A stretch of DNA of 64,000 nucleotides from Microbacterium aoyamense (lineage in GTDB: Bacteria > Actinomycetota > Actinomycetes > Actinomycetales > Microbacteriaceae): the NCBI RefSeq assembly GCF_023155855.1, contig NZ_JAKNUT010000001.1, positions 744,001 through 808,000 of the forward strand, in the 5' to 3' direction. Under the pieces are notes generated by a model. The model was not told where the DNA came from and did no database searches. It was given only the letters and a program-made list of their open reading frames with translations. Position numbers and translations under genes: made by a program. Position 1 is the first letter of the stretch. Each line of letters opens with the position of its first letter. Positions 23,488-31,875 of this stretch are shown here, piece after piece.

Positions 23488-24576
23488 ATGAGAGTGCTGT
23501 TCTTGAGCGCGAACCTGGGCGGCAACGTTCCGCCGACGATCGCCGTGGCGCGTGAGCTCGCTCGGCGCGGCGCCGACGTCGAGGTGGCAGGGCTCCTGGT
23601 CGACGAGGAGCTGACCGCGGTGGATGCCTCGTGGGCCCAGAAGCGCGGCGGCGACGGCCGGCCCGAGCCGCTCGGGCCGACCCTCGGTCGGATCTTCCTG
23701 AGCCGGGGCGTGATGAGGGAGGCGGAGGCGCTCGTGCGCGAGCGCCGGCCCGATGTCGTGGTGGTCGACTGCATGGCGCTCGCGATGGTCAAGGGCGCGA
23801 ACCTCGGCGGCGTTCCGGTCGTCGTGCTCCTGCACACCTTCGCCGAGTTCTGGCGCCGCTCCTTCCTCCACGGCCCGGTCGCGGGGATCGTCGGTGCCCT
23901 CGGATCCTCACCGCGCGCCCTGTGGTCGGCCGCGGCATCCCGTCTCCTTCTCACCGACGCCGTCCTCGACCCTGCCCGCCACGATCCCGAGTTCTCGGAC
24001 TACACCTGGACCGGCTCGACCGAGCGGGGATCCGCACCCGCACCGACCGGGGATCGTCCCCGCGTGCTCGTGTCGTTCTCGACGACGCCACTCCCCGGCA
24101 TGCGCCGCGCCTACCGCAACACCATCGCCGCGCTCAGCGAGCTTCCCGTCGACGCGGTCGTCACCACGGGAGGGTTCGACCTCGGAGCCCGCGTCCGGTA
24201 CGCGCCGAAAGTCCAGATCCGCGGCTTCGTCCCCCATGCCGAGCTCCTGCCCGGCACCGCGCTCGTGATCGGACACGGCGGACATTCGACGACCATGAAG
24301 GTGCTCGCCCATGGCGTCCCGCTGCTGGTCCTTCCACTCAACCCGACCGCCGACCAGCACCTCATCGGCGATGTGATCGAGAAGGCGGGCCTCGGTCGCA
24401 CGATGTCGCGCCGCAGCAGTGCTCAGCAGATCGCCGGCGCGGTCACGGCCCTGCTCGCCGACACCGCCGTCATCGAGCGCGCGCACGCGACCGGCGATCG
24501 CCTGCGGGCGGCACCGCCGGGTGCGCGCATCGCCGCCGACAGGATCCTCGAGGTCGCGGTCGCTGCGGATCGATGA
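23488..24576 (+). CDS. UDP-glycosyltransferase-like (MGT/GT1-type) protein
   Basis: The 362-residue product has a GT-B arrangement. The N-terminal domain opens RVLFLSANLGGNVPPTIAVARELARRGADVEVAG. The C-terminal domain carries the donor-binding signature GHGGHSTTMKVLAHGVPLLVLPLNPTADQ (about residues 267-295). Actinobacterial proteins of this kind transfer sugars to macrolides, flavonoids or other small hydrophobic acceptors. The ATG at 23488 has a GGAAGGA site. The donor and acceptor cannot be told from sequence. It stands alone between the sigma factor and a lipoprotein gene. Confidence 0.85.
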   Translation: MRVLFLSANLGGNVPPTIAVARELARRGADVEVAGLLVDEELTAVDASWAQKRGGDGRPEPLGPTLGRIFLSRGVMREAEALVRERRPDVVVVDCMALAMVKGANLGGVPVVVLLHTFAEFWRRSFLHGPVAGIVGALGSSPRALWSAAASRLLLTDAVLDPARHDPEFSDYTWTGSTERGSAPAPTGDRPRVLVSFSTTPLPGMRRAYRNTIAALSELPVDAVVTTGGFDLGARVRYAPKVQIRGFVPHAELLPGTALVIGHGGHSTTMKVLAHGVPLLVLPLNPTADQHLIGDVIEKAGLGRTMSRRSSAQQIAGAVTALLADTAVIERAHATGDRLRAAPPGARIAADRILEVAVAADR

Positions 24577-24603
24577 GCTGCCGGCCGCCCCTAGGCTGAG
24601 CGA

Positions 24604-25851
24604 ATGACCCGGGATCTCTTCGCCGACGCATCCTCGCGACGCCTCGCCGGCACGTCCGCGGCGCTCCTGACGGTCACGCTGCTCGCCGCCGCCTGCACCG
24701 CCGAGACCCCCGCGGCCGAGCCCACCCCTTCCGACGTGCCCGATGCCGGGGTCGCGCAGATCGTGACGGCGGCGATGGAGCATCATCAGCTGCGCTCGGT
24801 CCTCGTCGAGGTGACGAAAGACGGCGAGACACTCTCGCGACAGGCGTTCGGCGAGTCGATGACGGGTTCGCCGGCGACGACGGACATGCACTTCCGAAAC
24901 GGCGCTGTCGCCTTCGCATACGTCGGAACACTGCTCATGCTCTACGTCGACGAGGGCGTCGTGACCCTGGACGACACGATCGACCGCTGGGAGCCCGCGC
25001 TGCCCGAAGCCGACGTCGTGACGCTGCGGATGCTCGCGAACCAGACATCCGGCTATCCGGACTTCGAGACGGACGCCGCGTGGACGGCGACCTTCAACGC
25101 CGATCCCTTCCACGAGTTCACGTACGAGGAGCGCCTCGAGGCGGCGCTCGCGCGTCCTGTGCAGTTCGCCCCCGGCACGAACTGGAGCTACGCCCACACC
25201 AACTTCATGATCCTCGGCGAGATCCTCGCCGAGATCGGCGGAGCGCCTCTCGACACCCTGCTGCGCGAGAAGGTCCTCGAGCCGATGGGTCTCGACGACA
25301 CGACCGCCAGCGAGGGCTCGGCCATCCCGGCCCCGGTGCTGCACACCTTCAGCTCCGAGAGACGCGCGGCTCTCGGGATCCCCGCGGACGTGCCGTTCAC
25401 CGAAGAGGCGACGTTCTGGAACACGCAGTGGGGCACGCCGATGGGCGCGAACCAGACGACCACGATCGACGACCTCACGACCACCGCGATCCAGGTGGGT
25501 TCCGGTGCTCTCCTCTCGTCGTCGAGCTTCGGAGAGATGACCGATCCGCTGCTGATCGGCTTCGGCGAGCGTGAGGAGGCGTGCGCCCCGAGCTGCTTCC
25601 CGCAATCGGTCCGGTACAGCTACGGGCTCGGTGTCGTGCGGTCCGGGGAGTGGATCCTTCAGAATCCCTCGCTGAGCGGGCTGAGCGCGACGACGGCGTA
25701 TCTGCCCTCGGAGCGGATCTCGATCGCGGTGGTGGTCACCTTCGAGCCGGGCGCCTTCGATGCCTCCGGGAACTACCAGCCCTACCAGAGCACCCAGCTC
25801 TTCCAGGAGCTCGGCGCCCACTTCGCGCCGGACCACGCTCCGCCGACATGA
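24604..25851 (+). CDS. Lipoprotein resembling class C beta-lactamase/PBP family, catalytic residues replaced
   Basis: The 415-residue protein has a signal peptide ending in the lipobox LAAAC (Cys31), so it should be an extracellular lipoprotein. The body is clearly serine beta-lactamase-like (VDEGVVTLDDTIDRW, LRMLANQTSGYPDF, FAPGTNWSYAHTNFMILGEILAEI). The SxxK nucleophile motif normally found in FRxxSVTK reads GAVAF (Ala101 and Phe104). The YxN motif is Tyr196-Ala-His198, and the C-terminal HxG triad is not recognisable. It is probably a non-catalytic binding protein or a greatly altered enzyme. The ATG lies 6 nt after TAGGCT (24592-24597), so the gene is leaderless. Confidence 0.85.
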   Translation: MTRDLFADASSRRLAGTSAALLTVTLLAAACTAETPAAEPTPSDVPDAGVAQIVTAAMEHHQLRSVLVEVTKDGETLSRQAFGESMTGSPATTDMHFRNGAVAFAYVGTLLMLYVDEGVVTLDDTIDRWEPALPEADVVTLRMLANQTSGYPDFETDAAWTATFNADPFHEFTYEERLEAALARPVQFAPGTNWSYAHTNFMILGEILAEIGGAPLDTLLREKVLEPMGLDDTTASEGSAIPAPVLHTFSSERRAALGIPADVPFTEEATFWNTQWGTPMGANQTTTIDDLTTTAIQVGSGALLSSSSFGEMTDPLLIGFGEREEACAPSCFPQSVRYSYGLGVVRSGEWILQNPSLSGLSATTAYLPSERISIAVVVTFEPGAFDASGNYQPYQSTQLFQELGAHFAPDHAPPT

Positions 25852-25919
25852 GGCCGTTCTGCTCGACGGATCGCGGTCCAGCGAGGCATGAACCACCCCC
25901 GCGGGCTGCCCGCGCGTTC

Positions 25920-25958
25920 GACGACGGCGGGAGCTTCCGGAGCGATCCCGCCGTCGTC
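25920..25958. terminator. Two-way terminator between lipoprotein and NCS2 permease genes
   Basis: A perfect 13-bp stem (arm GACGACGGCGGGA) with a 13-nt loop sits in the 196-bp gap between these convergent genes. No U-tract is visible. The rest of the gap holds nothing else that I recognise. Confidence 0.7.
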
Positions 25959-26047
25959 CATACGCGAGGGGCGCCGAGGCACTGCCCCCGGTTCGTCCCG
26001 GCGGTGCGCAGTTCTCGGTGCTCGAGCTTTGCGCGGGCCGGGCAGAC

Positions 26048-27544
26048 CTACTTGTCCTTCTCTTCAGGAGGATCCAGGACCACGGTGTCGATCAGGCCGG
26101 TGCCCTGTGCTTCGGGATGCACGAGAGCGGCAGCCGCCGGACCGCGGATCGCGTCGTGCGCACTGAAGGTCGCGAGGTCGTCGGCATCCTTCGTCCTCGA
26201 ATTCAGGAGGATGTTCAGCAGGATCGCGACGATCGCGCCCGCCGAGATGCCCGAGTCGAAGATGAGCTGGAACCACGACGGGAACTGCTCGTAGATTGTG
26301 GGGGTGACCGTCGGGAGCAGTGCGACGCCGACCGAGATCGCGACGATCAGGACGTTGCGGTTGTCGAACTTGACTTTCGCCAGGGTGCGGATGCCGGATG
26401 CCGCCACCATGCCGAACAGTGCGATCCCGGCGCCGCCGAGCACGGCGCGCGGCACGCCTTCGACGATCGCCGACACCTTCGGGATGAGTCCCAGGACGAC
26501 GAGGATGACGCCGGCCGCCGTCGCGACGTACCGCGACTTCACGCCCGTCAGCGACACGAGGCCGACGTTCTGCGCGAACGCCGTGTAGGGGAACGTGTTG
26601 AAGATGCCGCCGAGGACGGTGCCGAGTCCGTCGGCGCGCAGTCCGTCGGCGAGCTGCTTGCGGTCGACCGGCTTCTCGACGATCTCGCCGACGGCGATCA
26701 TGTCGCCCGTCGTCTCGGTCATGATGACGAGGCCCACGATGATCATCGACACGATCGACGCGAACTCGAACGTCGGCAACCCGAAATGGAAGGGTGTCAC
26801 GATCGCGAACCACGCGGCATCCCCCACGTGCGACCAATCCACCATCCCCGGAACGAACAGCGCCGCGATCGTGCCGACCACGAGCCCCAGCAGCACCGAC
26901 GTGCGCGCGAGCGCGGCGGGCGCGAAGCGCTCGATCAGCACGATGAACAGCAGCGTGCCGAATGCGAACGCGACGTTGATCGGCAGCGCGCCGGGCTCCT
27001 CCTCGGTGGAGCCGGTCATGATCCAGCCGGCCGCGACCCGCATGAGGGAGAGACCGATGATGAGGATGACGGTGCCCGTCACGATCGGCGGGAAGAACCT
27101 CAGCAGCTGCGCGAAGAACGGCGCGATGAGGATCATGAACAGGCCGCACGCGATGACCGACCCGAAGATCGTCGTGATGCCGTGCTCGAGCCCGATCGCG
27201 ATCATGGGGCCGACGGCGGCGAACGTCACGCCCTGCATGAGCGGCAGGCGGACACCGAAGCGCCAGAAGCCGATCGACTGCACGATGGTCGCGATGCCCG
27301 CGATGAAGAGGTCAGCGCTGATGAGGAACGCGAGGTCGGCGGCCGAATAGCCGAGCGCGCCACCGACGATGAGCGGCACCGCGACGGCGCCCGCATAGAG
27401 CGCGAGCACGTGCTGCAGGCCGAGCGGGAAGAGCCGCGCGAAGGGCGGGATCGAGTCGACGTCGTTCGCGAGGGCCTTCTCGCGTCTGGCGGCCTTCTTG
27501 GCCGCCTTCTCATCGAGGTCGGCCGTGTCGTCCGTCTTGGTCAT
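26048..27544 (-). CDS. NCS2-family purine (xanthine/urate-type) permease
   Basis: The 498-residue protein has a charged cytoplasmic head of about 45 residues, then roughly 12-14 membrane segments. It carries the NCS2/NAT signature AQNVGLVSLTGVKSRYV (matching Q-N-x-G-x4-T-G) and the TETTGDMIAVGEI segment that binds the nucleobase. The Q-N-x-G-x4-T-G form is seen in xanthine and urate transporters, so uptake of urate or xanthine by ion symport is likely and would feed the urate oxidase cluster at 3.8-5.5 kb. The ATG at 27544 has a GGGAGC site. The gene is divergent from the alpha-glucosidase gene. Confidence 0.88.
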   Translation of the reverse strand: MTKTDDTADLDEKAAKKAARREKALANDVDSIPPFARLFPLGLQHVLALYAGAVAVPLIVGGALGYSAADLAFLISADLFIAGIATIVQSIGFWRFGVRLPLMQGVTFAAVGPMIAIGLEHGITTIFGSVIACGLFMILIAPFFAQLLRFFPPIVTGTVILIIGLSLMRVAAGWIMTGSTEEEPGALPINVAFAFGTLLFIVLIERFAPAALARTSVLLGLVVGTIAALFVPGMVDWSHVGDAAWFAIVTPFHFGLPTFEFASIVSMIIVGLVIMTETTGDMIAVGEIVEKPVDRKQLADGLRADGLGTVLGGIFNTFPYTAFAQNVGLVSLTGVKSRYVATAAGVILVVLGLIPKVSAIVEGVPRAVLGGAGIALFGMVAASGIRTLAKVKFDNRNVLIVAISVGVALLPTVTPTIYEQFPSWFQLIFDSGISAGAIVAILLNILLNSRTKDADDLATFSAHDAIRGPAAAALVHPEAQGTGLIDTVVLDPPEEKDK

Positions 27545-27740
27545 GTCGCTCCCGTCTGCTGCTTCGCGGAGCGTGACCGGGGGTGCACACCCCGTCGTCG
27601 TTCTCGGGAGAATATGAGTGCGATGTCGTGCGGGCCAGGGCTCTCGGCCGAACGTCGCGAGGAATTCACGGGCCGAAACAGACTCGCAACGTGATCGGGG
27701 CGATCGGACCGGCCACGGGTCGAGCGCCTCGGCGCGTTCA

Positions 27741-27754
27741 TGTAAGCGCTTGCA
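27741..27754. promoter_or_regulatory. LacI-type operator TGTAAGCGCTTGCA
   Basis: This near-perfect palindrome centred on GCGC has the classic LacI/GalR form. It lies just upstream of the TATCCT -10 box (27756-27761) of the alpha-glucosidase gene, between the expected -35 and -10 positions. The LacI-family regulator at 29465-30469 is the obvious ligand. Confidence 0.8.
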
Positions 27755-27767
27755 GTATCCTGGCGTG

Positions 27768-29432
27768 ATGACCGCGACCGTGACCTCCGAGCGCACCGAT
27801 GCCCAGTCCCTCCCCGTCGGGCCCGAGTGGTGGCGCACTGCCGTCATCTACCAGATCTACCCGCGCTCCTTCGCCGACAGCTCGGGCGACGGCATCGGCG
27901 ACCTCCCCGGCGTCACGGAGCACCTCGACGATCTCGCCGACCTCGGCGTCGACGCCGTGTGGCTGAGCCCGTTCCAGCGCTCCCCGCAGAAGGACGCCGG
28001 CTACGACGTCGCCGACTACTGCGACGTCGACCCGCTCTTCGGCACGCTCGGCGACTTCGACGACATGCTCGCCGCGGCGCACGCCCGTGGCATCCGGATC
28101 ATCGTCGACCTCGTGCCCAACCACTCGTCCGATCAGCACGTCTGGTTCCAGCAGGCGCTCGCCGCCGCGCCCGGCAGTCGCGAGCGCGCGCGCTACATGT
28201 TCCGCGACGGCAAGGGCGAGAACGGCGAGCTGCCCCCCAACAACTGGGAGTCGGTCTTCGGCGGCCCGGCGTGGACGCGGATCGCCGACGGCCAGTGGTA
28301 CCTCCACCTCTTCGACTCGTCGCAGCCCGACTTCGACTGGTCCAACGAAGAGGTGCGCGAGGAGTTCCGCCGCATCCTGCGCTTCTGGCTCGGCCGTGGC
28401 GTGGACGGCTTCCGCGTCGACGTCGCGCACGGCCTCGTCAAGGCCGACGGCCTGCCCGACTACACGCCCGACCCCGAGGCCGGTTCGATGGGCGGCGAAG
28501 AGGCGAACGTGCCGTACTGGGGCCAGCCGGGCGTGCACGACGTCTACCGCGACTGGCACGCCGTCGTCGCCGAGTACGCGGGCGACCGTGCGCTGTGCGC
28601 CGAGGCCTGGCTGCCGACGCCCGAGAAGACGGCCCTGTGGGTGCGCCCCGACGAGATGCACCAGGCCTTCAACTTCGCGTACCTCGAGACCGAGTGGGAT
28701 GCCGCGGCCCTCCGCTCCGTCATCACCGAGTCGCTCGACGCCTATGCGGCCGTCGGCGCGCCGAGCACCTGGGTCCTCTCGAACCACGATGTCGTCCGCC
28801 ACGCGTCGCGGCTCGCGCTCACCGCCGAGAACCCGCAGGGTCATGGCATCGGTCCCGACTCGCCCGGCAAGCCCATCCCCGAGGTCGGCCTGCGCCGTGC
28901 GCGCGCCGCGACGACGCTCATGCTCGCCCTGCCAGGGTCTGCCTACCTCTATCAGGGCGAGGAGCTCGGTCTGCCCGAGGTCATCGACATCCCGGGTGAC
29001 GCCCGCCAGGACCCCACGTGGTTCCGCACGAACGGCGAGCGCTACGGCCGTGATGGATGCCGCGTCCCGCTGCCCTGGACGACGAGCGGTCCCGCCTACG
29101 GGTTCAGCGACACCGGTGCATCCTGGCTGCCGCAGCCCGCGGAGTGGGCGACGCTCGCGCGCGACGCGCAGGTCGGCGACCCCGCATCCACCCTCACGCT
29201 CTACCGAAGCCTGCTCGCGGCACGCAAGGCGCGTGCGCTCGGCGCCGGGACGCTGGAGTGGATCGACGCGGGCGAGGAGGTCGTCGCATTCCGCAACGGG
29301 AATGTCACGGTCGTCGCGAACATCGGCACTGCCCCGATCTCGCTGCCGGACGGTATCGTGATCGCGGCGAGCGGCCCGGTCGAAGGCACGACCCTGCCGG
29401 TCGATACCGCCGTCTGGCTCGCCGACGACTGA
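27768..29432 (+). CDS. GH13 alpha-glucosidase (oligo-1,6-glucosidase-like)
   Basis: This 554-residue cytoplasmic glycoside hydrolase has all GH13 regions: VIYQIYPRSFADSSGDGIGDLPG at the N-terminus, VDLVPNHSSDQHVWF, the nucleophile Asp218 in DGFRVDVAHG, the acid/base Glu279 in CAEAWLP and Asp341 in SNHDVVRH. It should release glucose from maltose, isomaltose or similar oligosaccharides. TATCCT lies 6 nt before the ATG, which indicates a leaderless message under a LacI-type operator. The lacI gene follows 32 bp after the stop, so the pair forms an operon with autogenous control. No sugar transporter gene is adjacent. Confidence 0.93.
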   Translation: MTATVTSERTDAQSLPVGPEWWRTAVIYQIYPRSFADSSGDGIGDLPGVTEHLDDLADLGVDAVWLSPFQRSPQKDAGYDVADYCDVDPLFGTLGDFDDMLAAAHARGIRIIVDLVPNHSSDQHVWFQQALAAAPGSRERARYMFRDGKGENGELPPNNWESVFGGPAWTRIADGQWYLHLFDSSQPDFDWSNEEVREEFRRILRFWLGRGVDGFRVDVAHGLVKADGLPDYTPDPEAGSMGGEEANVPYWGQPGVHDVYRDWHAVVAEYAGDRALCAEAWLPTPEKTALWVRPDEMHQAFNFAYLETEWDAAALRSVITESLDAYAAVGAPSTWVLSNHDVVRHASRLALTAENPQGHGIGPDSPGKPIPEVGLRRARAATTLMLALPGSAYLYQGEELGLPEVIDIPGDARQDPTWFRTNGERYGRDGCRVPLPWTTSGPAYGFSDTGASWLPQPAEWATLARDAQVGDPASTLTLYRSLLAARKARALGAGTLEWIDAGEEVVAFRNGNVTVVANIGTAPISLPDGIVIAASGPVEGTTLPVDTAVWLADD

Positions 29433-29464
29433 GCTGAGCCCTTTCGGGCGAGAGGATTGACGAC

Positions 29465-30469
29465 GTGGTCAGCATCGACGAAGTGGCCCGCCACGCGGGC
29501 GTGTCGACGGCGACCGTGTCGCGCGCCCTCAGTGGGCGCGGACATGTGTCGGATGCGACGCGCGCCCGAGTCGAGGCATCCGCCAAGAGTCTCGGCTACG
29601 TCGTGTCGTCCTCCGCGTCGAGCCTCGCCTCAGGGCGCACGCGCAACATCGGCGTCCTCGTTCCCTTCCTCGACCGCTGGTTCTTCTCGACGGTCCTGAG
29701 CGGCATCGCCTCGGCGCTCATGCGGCGCGGCTACGACATCACGCTCTACAACCTGACGGCCGACCACGAGGCCCGGCACGAGATCTTCGAGAACTTCCTG
29801 CGCCGCCAGCGCGTCGACGGCGTCATCGCGATCTCGATCGAGCTCGGCGATGCCGAAACCGATCGCCTGGTCGAGCTGGGCCGGCCCGTCATCGCGATCG
29901 GCGGACCGAATCCGCGGCTCACGACCCTCACGGTCGACGACGTCGCGGTCGCGCGGCTCGCCACCGAGCACCTCCTCGCGCTCGGGCACCGCGAGATCGC
30001 GCACATCGGCGCGAGCCCCGAATTCGACATCGACTTCCACATCCCGACGCACCGTCGCCAGGGCTTCGAGCTGGCGTTGGCGGATGCGGGGATCCCCGTG
30101 CGTCCGGCGCTCTTCGAGCCCGCGGACTTCACGATCGAGGGCGGATTCCGCGCCGCGAAGCAGCTGCTCGGCAAGCCCGGCGGCCGGCCGACCGCGATCT
30201 TCGCCGCGTCCGACGAGATGGCGATCGGCGCCCTGCTGGCCGCGCGCGAGCTCGGCTATCGCGTGCCCGAGGACCTCTCGGTGGTCGGCATCGACGGCCA
30301 CGAGCTGGGCGAGTTCTTCCGGCTGACGACGGTCGACCAGTTCCCCCTCGGGCAGGGCGAGCGCGCGGCCGACGCGATCCTCGATCAGCTCGAGGCATCC
30401 GCCGCACATCATGCTCCCAACCAGCTCCCCTACGAGCTCATCGTCCGCGGATCGACCGCCCGCCTCTGA
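29465..30469 (+). CDS. LacI-family transcriptional regulator
   Basis: The 334-residue protein has the N-terminal LacI helix-turn-helix (SIDEVARHAGVSTATVSRALSG, residues about 3-24), the hinge segment around residue 50 and a periplasmic-binding-protein-like effector domain (NIGVLVPFLDRWFF onwards, with GVIAIS and the FAASDEMAIGALLAARELG dimer face). It likely represses the alpha-glucosidase gene by binding the palindrome at 27741-27754 and is relieved by an oligosaccharide. The GTG at 29465 follows GAGAGGA. It lies downstream of, and is probably co-transcribed with, the gene it controls. Confidence 0.92.
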   Translation: MVSIDEVARHAGVSTATVSRALSGRGHVSDATRARVEASAKSLGYVVSSSASSLASGRTRNIGVLVPFLDRWFFSTVLSGIASALMRRGYDITLYNLTADHEARHEIFENFLRRQRVDGVIAISIELGDAETDRLVELGRPVIAIGGPNPRLTTLTVDDVAVARLATEHLLALGHREIAHIGASPEFDIDFHIPTHRRQGFELALADAGIPVRPALFEPADFTIEGGFRAAKQLLGKPGGRPTAIFAASDEMAIGALLAARELGYRVPEDLSVVGIDGHELGEFFRLTTVDQFPLGQGERAADAILDQLEASAAHHAPNQLPYELIVRGSTARL

Positions 30470-30538
30470 CTCCCCCCTTCCTCGCACGCTGCGCGCTCGC
30501 ACGACTCTTCGCCCAGACGCCGACTCGACACGATCTCG

Positions 30539-30599
30539 CCGAGTCAACACGTTGTTCGCGCGCATTCGATGTCGACTCGTGCGGATCGAGTTGACTCGG
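30539..30599. repeat. Long-loop inverted repeat CCGAGTCAAC/GTTGACTCGG
   Basis: Two perfect 10-bp arms (30539-30548 and 30590-30599) lie 41 bp apart in the 191-bp gap after lacI. Several related ACTCG words lie between them. It may terminate lacI transcription or bind a protein. I see no other content in this gap except the TAGGCT box of the next gene. Confidence 0.4.
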
Positions 30600-30660
30600 T
30601 GAAGGAAGAGGACCGGATGCTCCCCGCGAGCGCAGCGGTGGCCCGCGTAGGCTCGGGAGC

Positions 30661-31875
30661 ATGACGATCGACCTCGAAGCGCTCTACACCGACCTGCACC
30701 GGCACCCGGAACTCTCGTTCCAGGAGACGCGCACGGCCGGAGTGATCGCGAAGCACCTCACCGAGATGGGCATCCAGTTCGAAGAGGGCATCGGCAAGAC
30801 CGGCATCGCATCGATCATCCGCAACGGTGAGGGACCCGTCGTCTGGCTCCGCGCCGACATGGACGCCCTGCCCGTTCCCGAGCAGACCGGCCTCGACTAC
30901 GCCAGCACGGCGCGCGGCACGGACCCCGCCGGGCTCGATGTTCCCGTCATGCACGCGTGCGGGCACGACATGCACGTCACGGCTCTGCTCGGCGCGCTCG
31001 AAAGGCTCGTGAACACGAAGGACGAGTGGTCGGGCACGATCGTCGCCGTCTTCCAGCCCGCCGAAGAGTACGGCGCCGGCTCGCAGGCGATGATCGCGGA
31101 CGGCGTGCTCGACCGATTCCCGAAGCCCGACATCGTGCTCGGTCAGCACGTCACGCCCCTGCCCGCAGGCACGATCGGCGTGCGCAGCGGCACGCAGATG
31201 GCGGCCTCCGACGGTCTCACCGTGACCCTGCTCGGCCGTGGCGGTCACGGCTCGCGGCCGCACTCGACGATCGATCCCGTCGTGATGGCGGCGGCGACCG
31301 TGATGCGCCTGCAGACGATCGTCTCCCGCGAGGTGAACCCGAAGGACGTCGCGGTCGTCACGGTCGGCTCGATCCACGCGGGGCTCAAGAACAACATCAT
31401 CCCCGCCGAGGCGAAGCTCGAGCTGAGCCTGCGCTACCCCGACGACGAGGCGCGTGCGCGCGTGATGGAGAAGGTGGAGCGGGTCGTGCGCGCCGAGGCG
31501 GATGCCTCGGGTGCCGAGCAGGCCCCCGTCATCACGGTCGACCACTCCCTTCCCCCGACGATCAACGACGTGGATGCCACGGCCCGACTCTCCGCCGCTT
31601 TCGATCGCGTGCTCGGGCAAGGGACCGTCATGGATCCCGGCATGTTCACGGGCAGCGAGGACGTCTCGTGGTTCGCGCGGGACTCGGGCGCCCCGCTCGT
31701 CTTCTGGTTCTGGGGCGGTATCGACCCTGCGGCGTACAAGGCAGCGGAGGATGCCGGCACGCTCGAGCGCGACATCCCCACCAATCACTCCCCGTTCTTC
31801 GCGCCGGTCATCCATCCGACGCTCGAGATCGGCGTCGACGCGCTCGTCACTGCCGCGCGGGAGTTCCTCGCATAG
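30661..31875 (+). CDS. M20-family amidohydrolase (N-acyl amino acid hydrolase type)
   Basis: The 404-residue zinc hydrolase belongs to the M20D group, which removes acyl groups from amino acids (hippurate, IAA-amino acid or N-acetyl-type substrates). Motifs are LRADMDALP (metal Asp region, about residue 62), MHACGHDMH (about 97-105), QPAEE with the catalytic Glu and metal Glu, and HGSRPH in the dimerisation/lid domain. The ATG follows TAGGCT (30648-30653) by 7 nt. Its 3' end overlaps the stop end of the convergent VanZ-RDD gene by 29 bp, leaving no room for a terminator between them. The exact substrate is unknown. Confidence 0.9.
   Translation: MTIDLEALYTDLHRHPELSFQETRTAGVIAKHLTEMGIQFEEGIGKTGIASIIRNGEGPVVWLRADMDALPVPEQTGLDYASTARGTDPAGLDVPVMHACGHDMHVTALLGALERLVNTKDEWSGTIVAVFQPAEEYGAGSQAMIADGVLDRFPKPDIVLGQHVTPLPAGTIGVRSGTQMAASDGLTVTLLGRGGHGSRPHSTIDPVVMAAATVMRLQTIVSREVNPKDVAVVTVGSIHAGLKNNIIPAEAKLELSLRYPDDEARARVMEKVERVVRAEADASGAEQAPVITVDHSLPPTINDVDATARLSAAFDRVLGQGTVMDPGMFTGSEDVSWFARDSGAPLVFWFWGGIDPAAYKAAEDAGTLERDIPTNHSPFFAPVIHPTLEIGVDALVTAAREFLA

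Noticed and set aside
26018-27694. A 558-codon plus-strand frame opposite the NCS2 permease
   Set aside because: Its translation is Arg/Asp/Glu-rich repeats produced by the antisense of a membrane-protein gene, with no recognisable domain.
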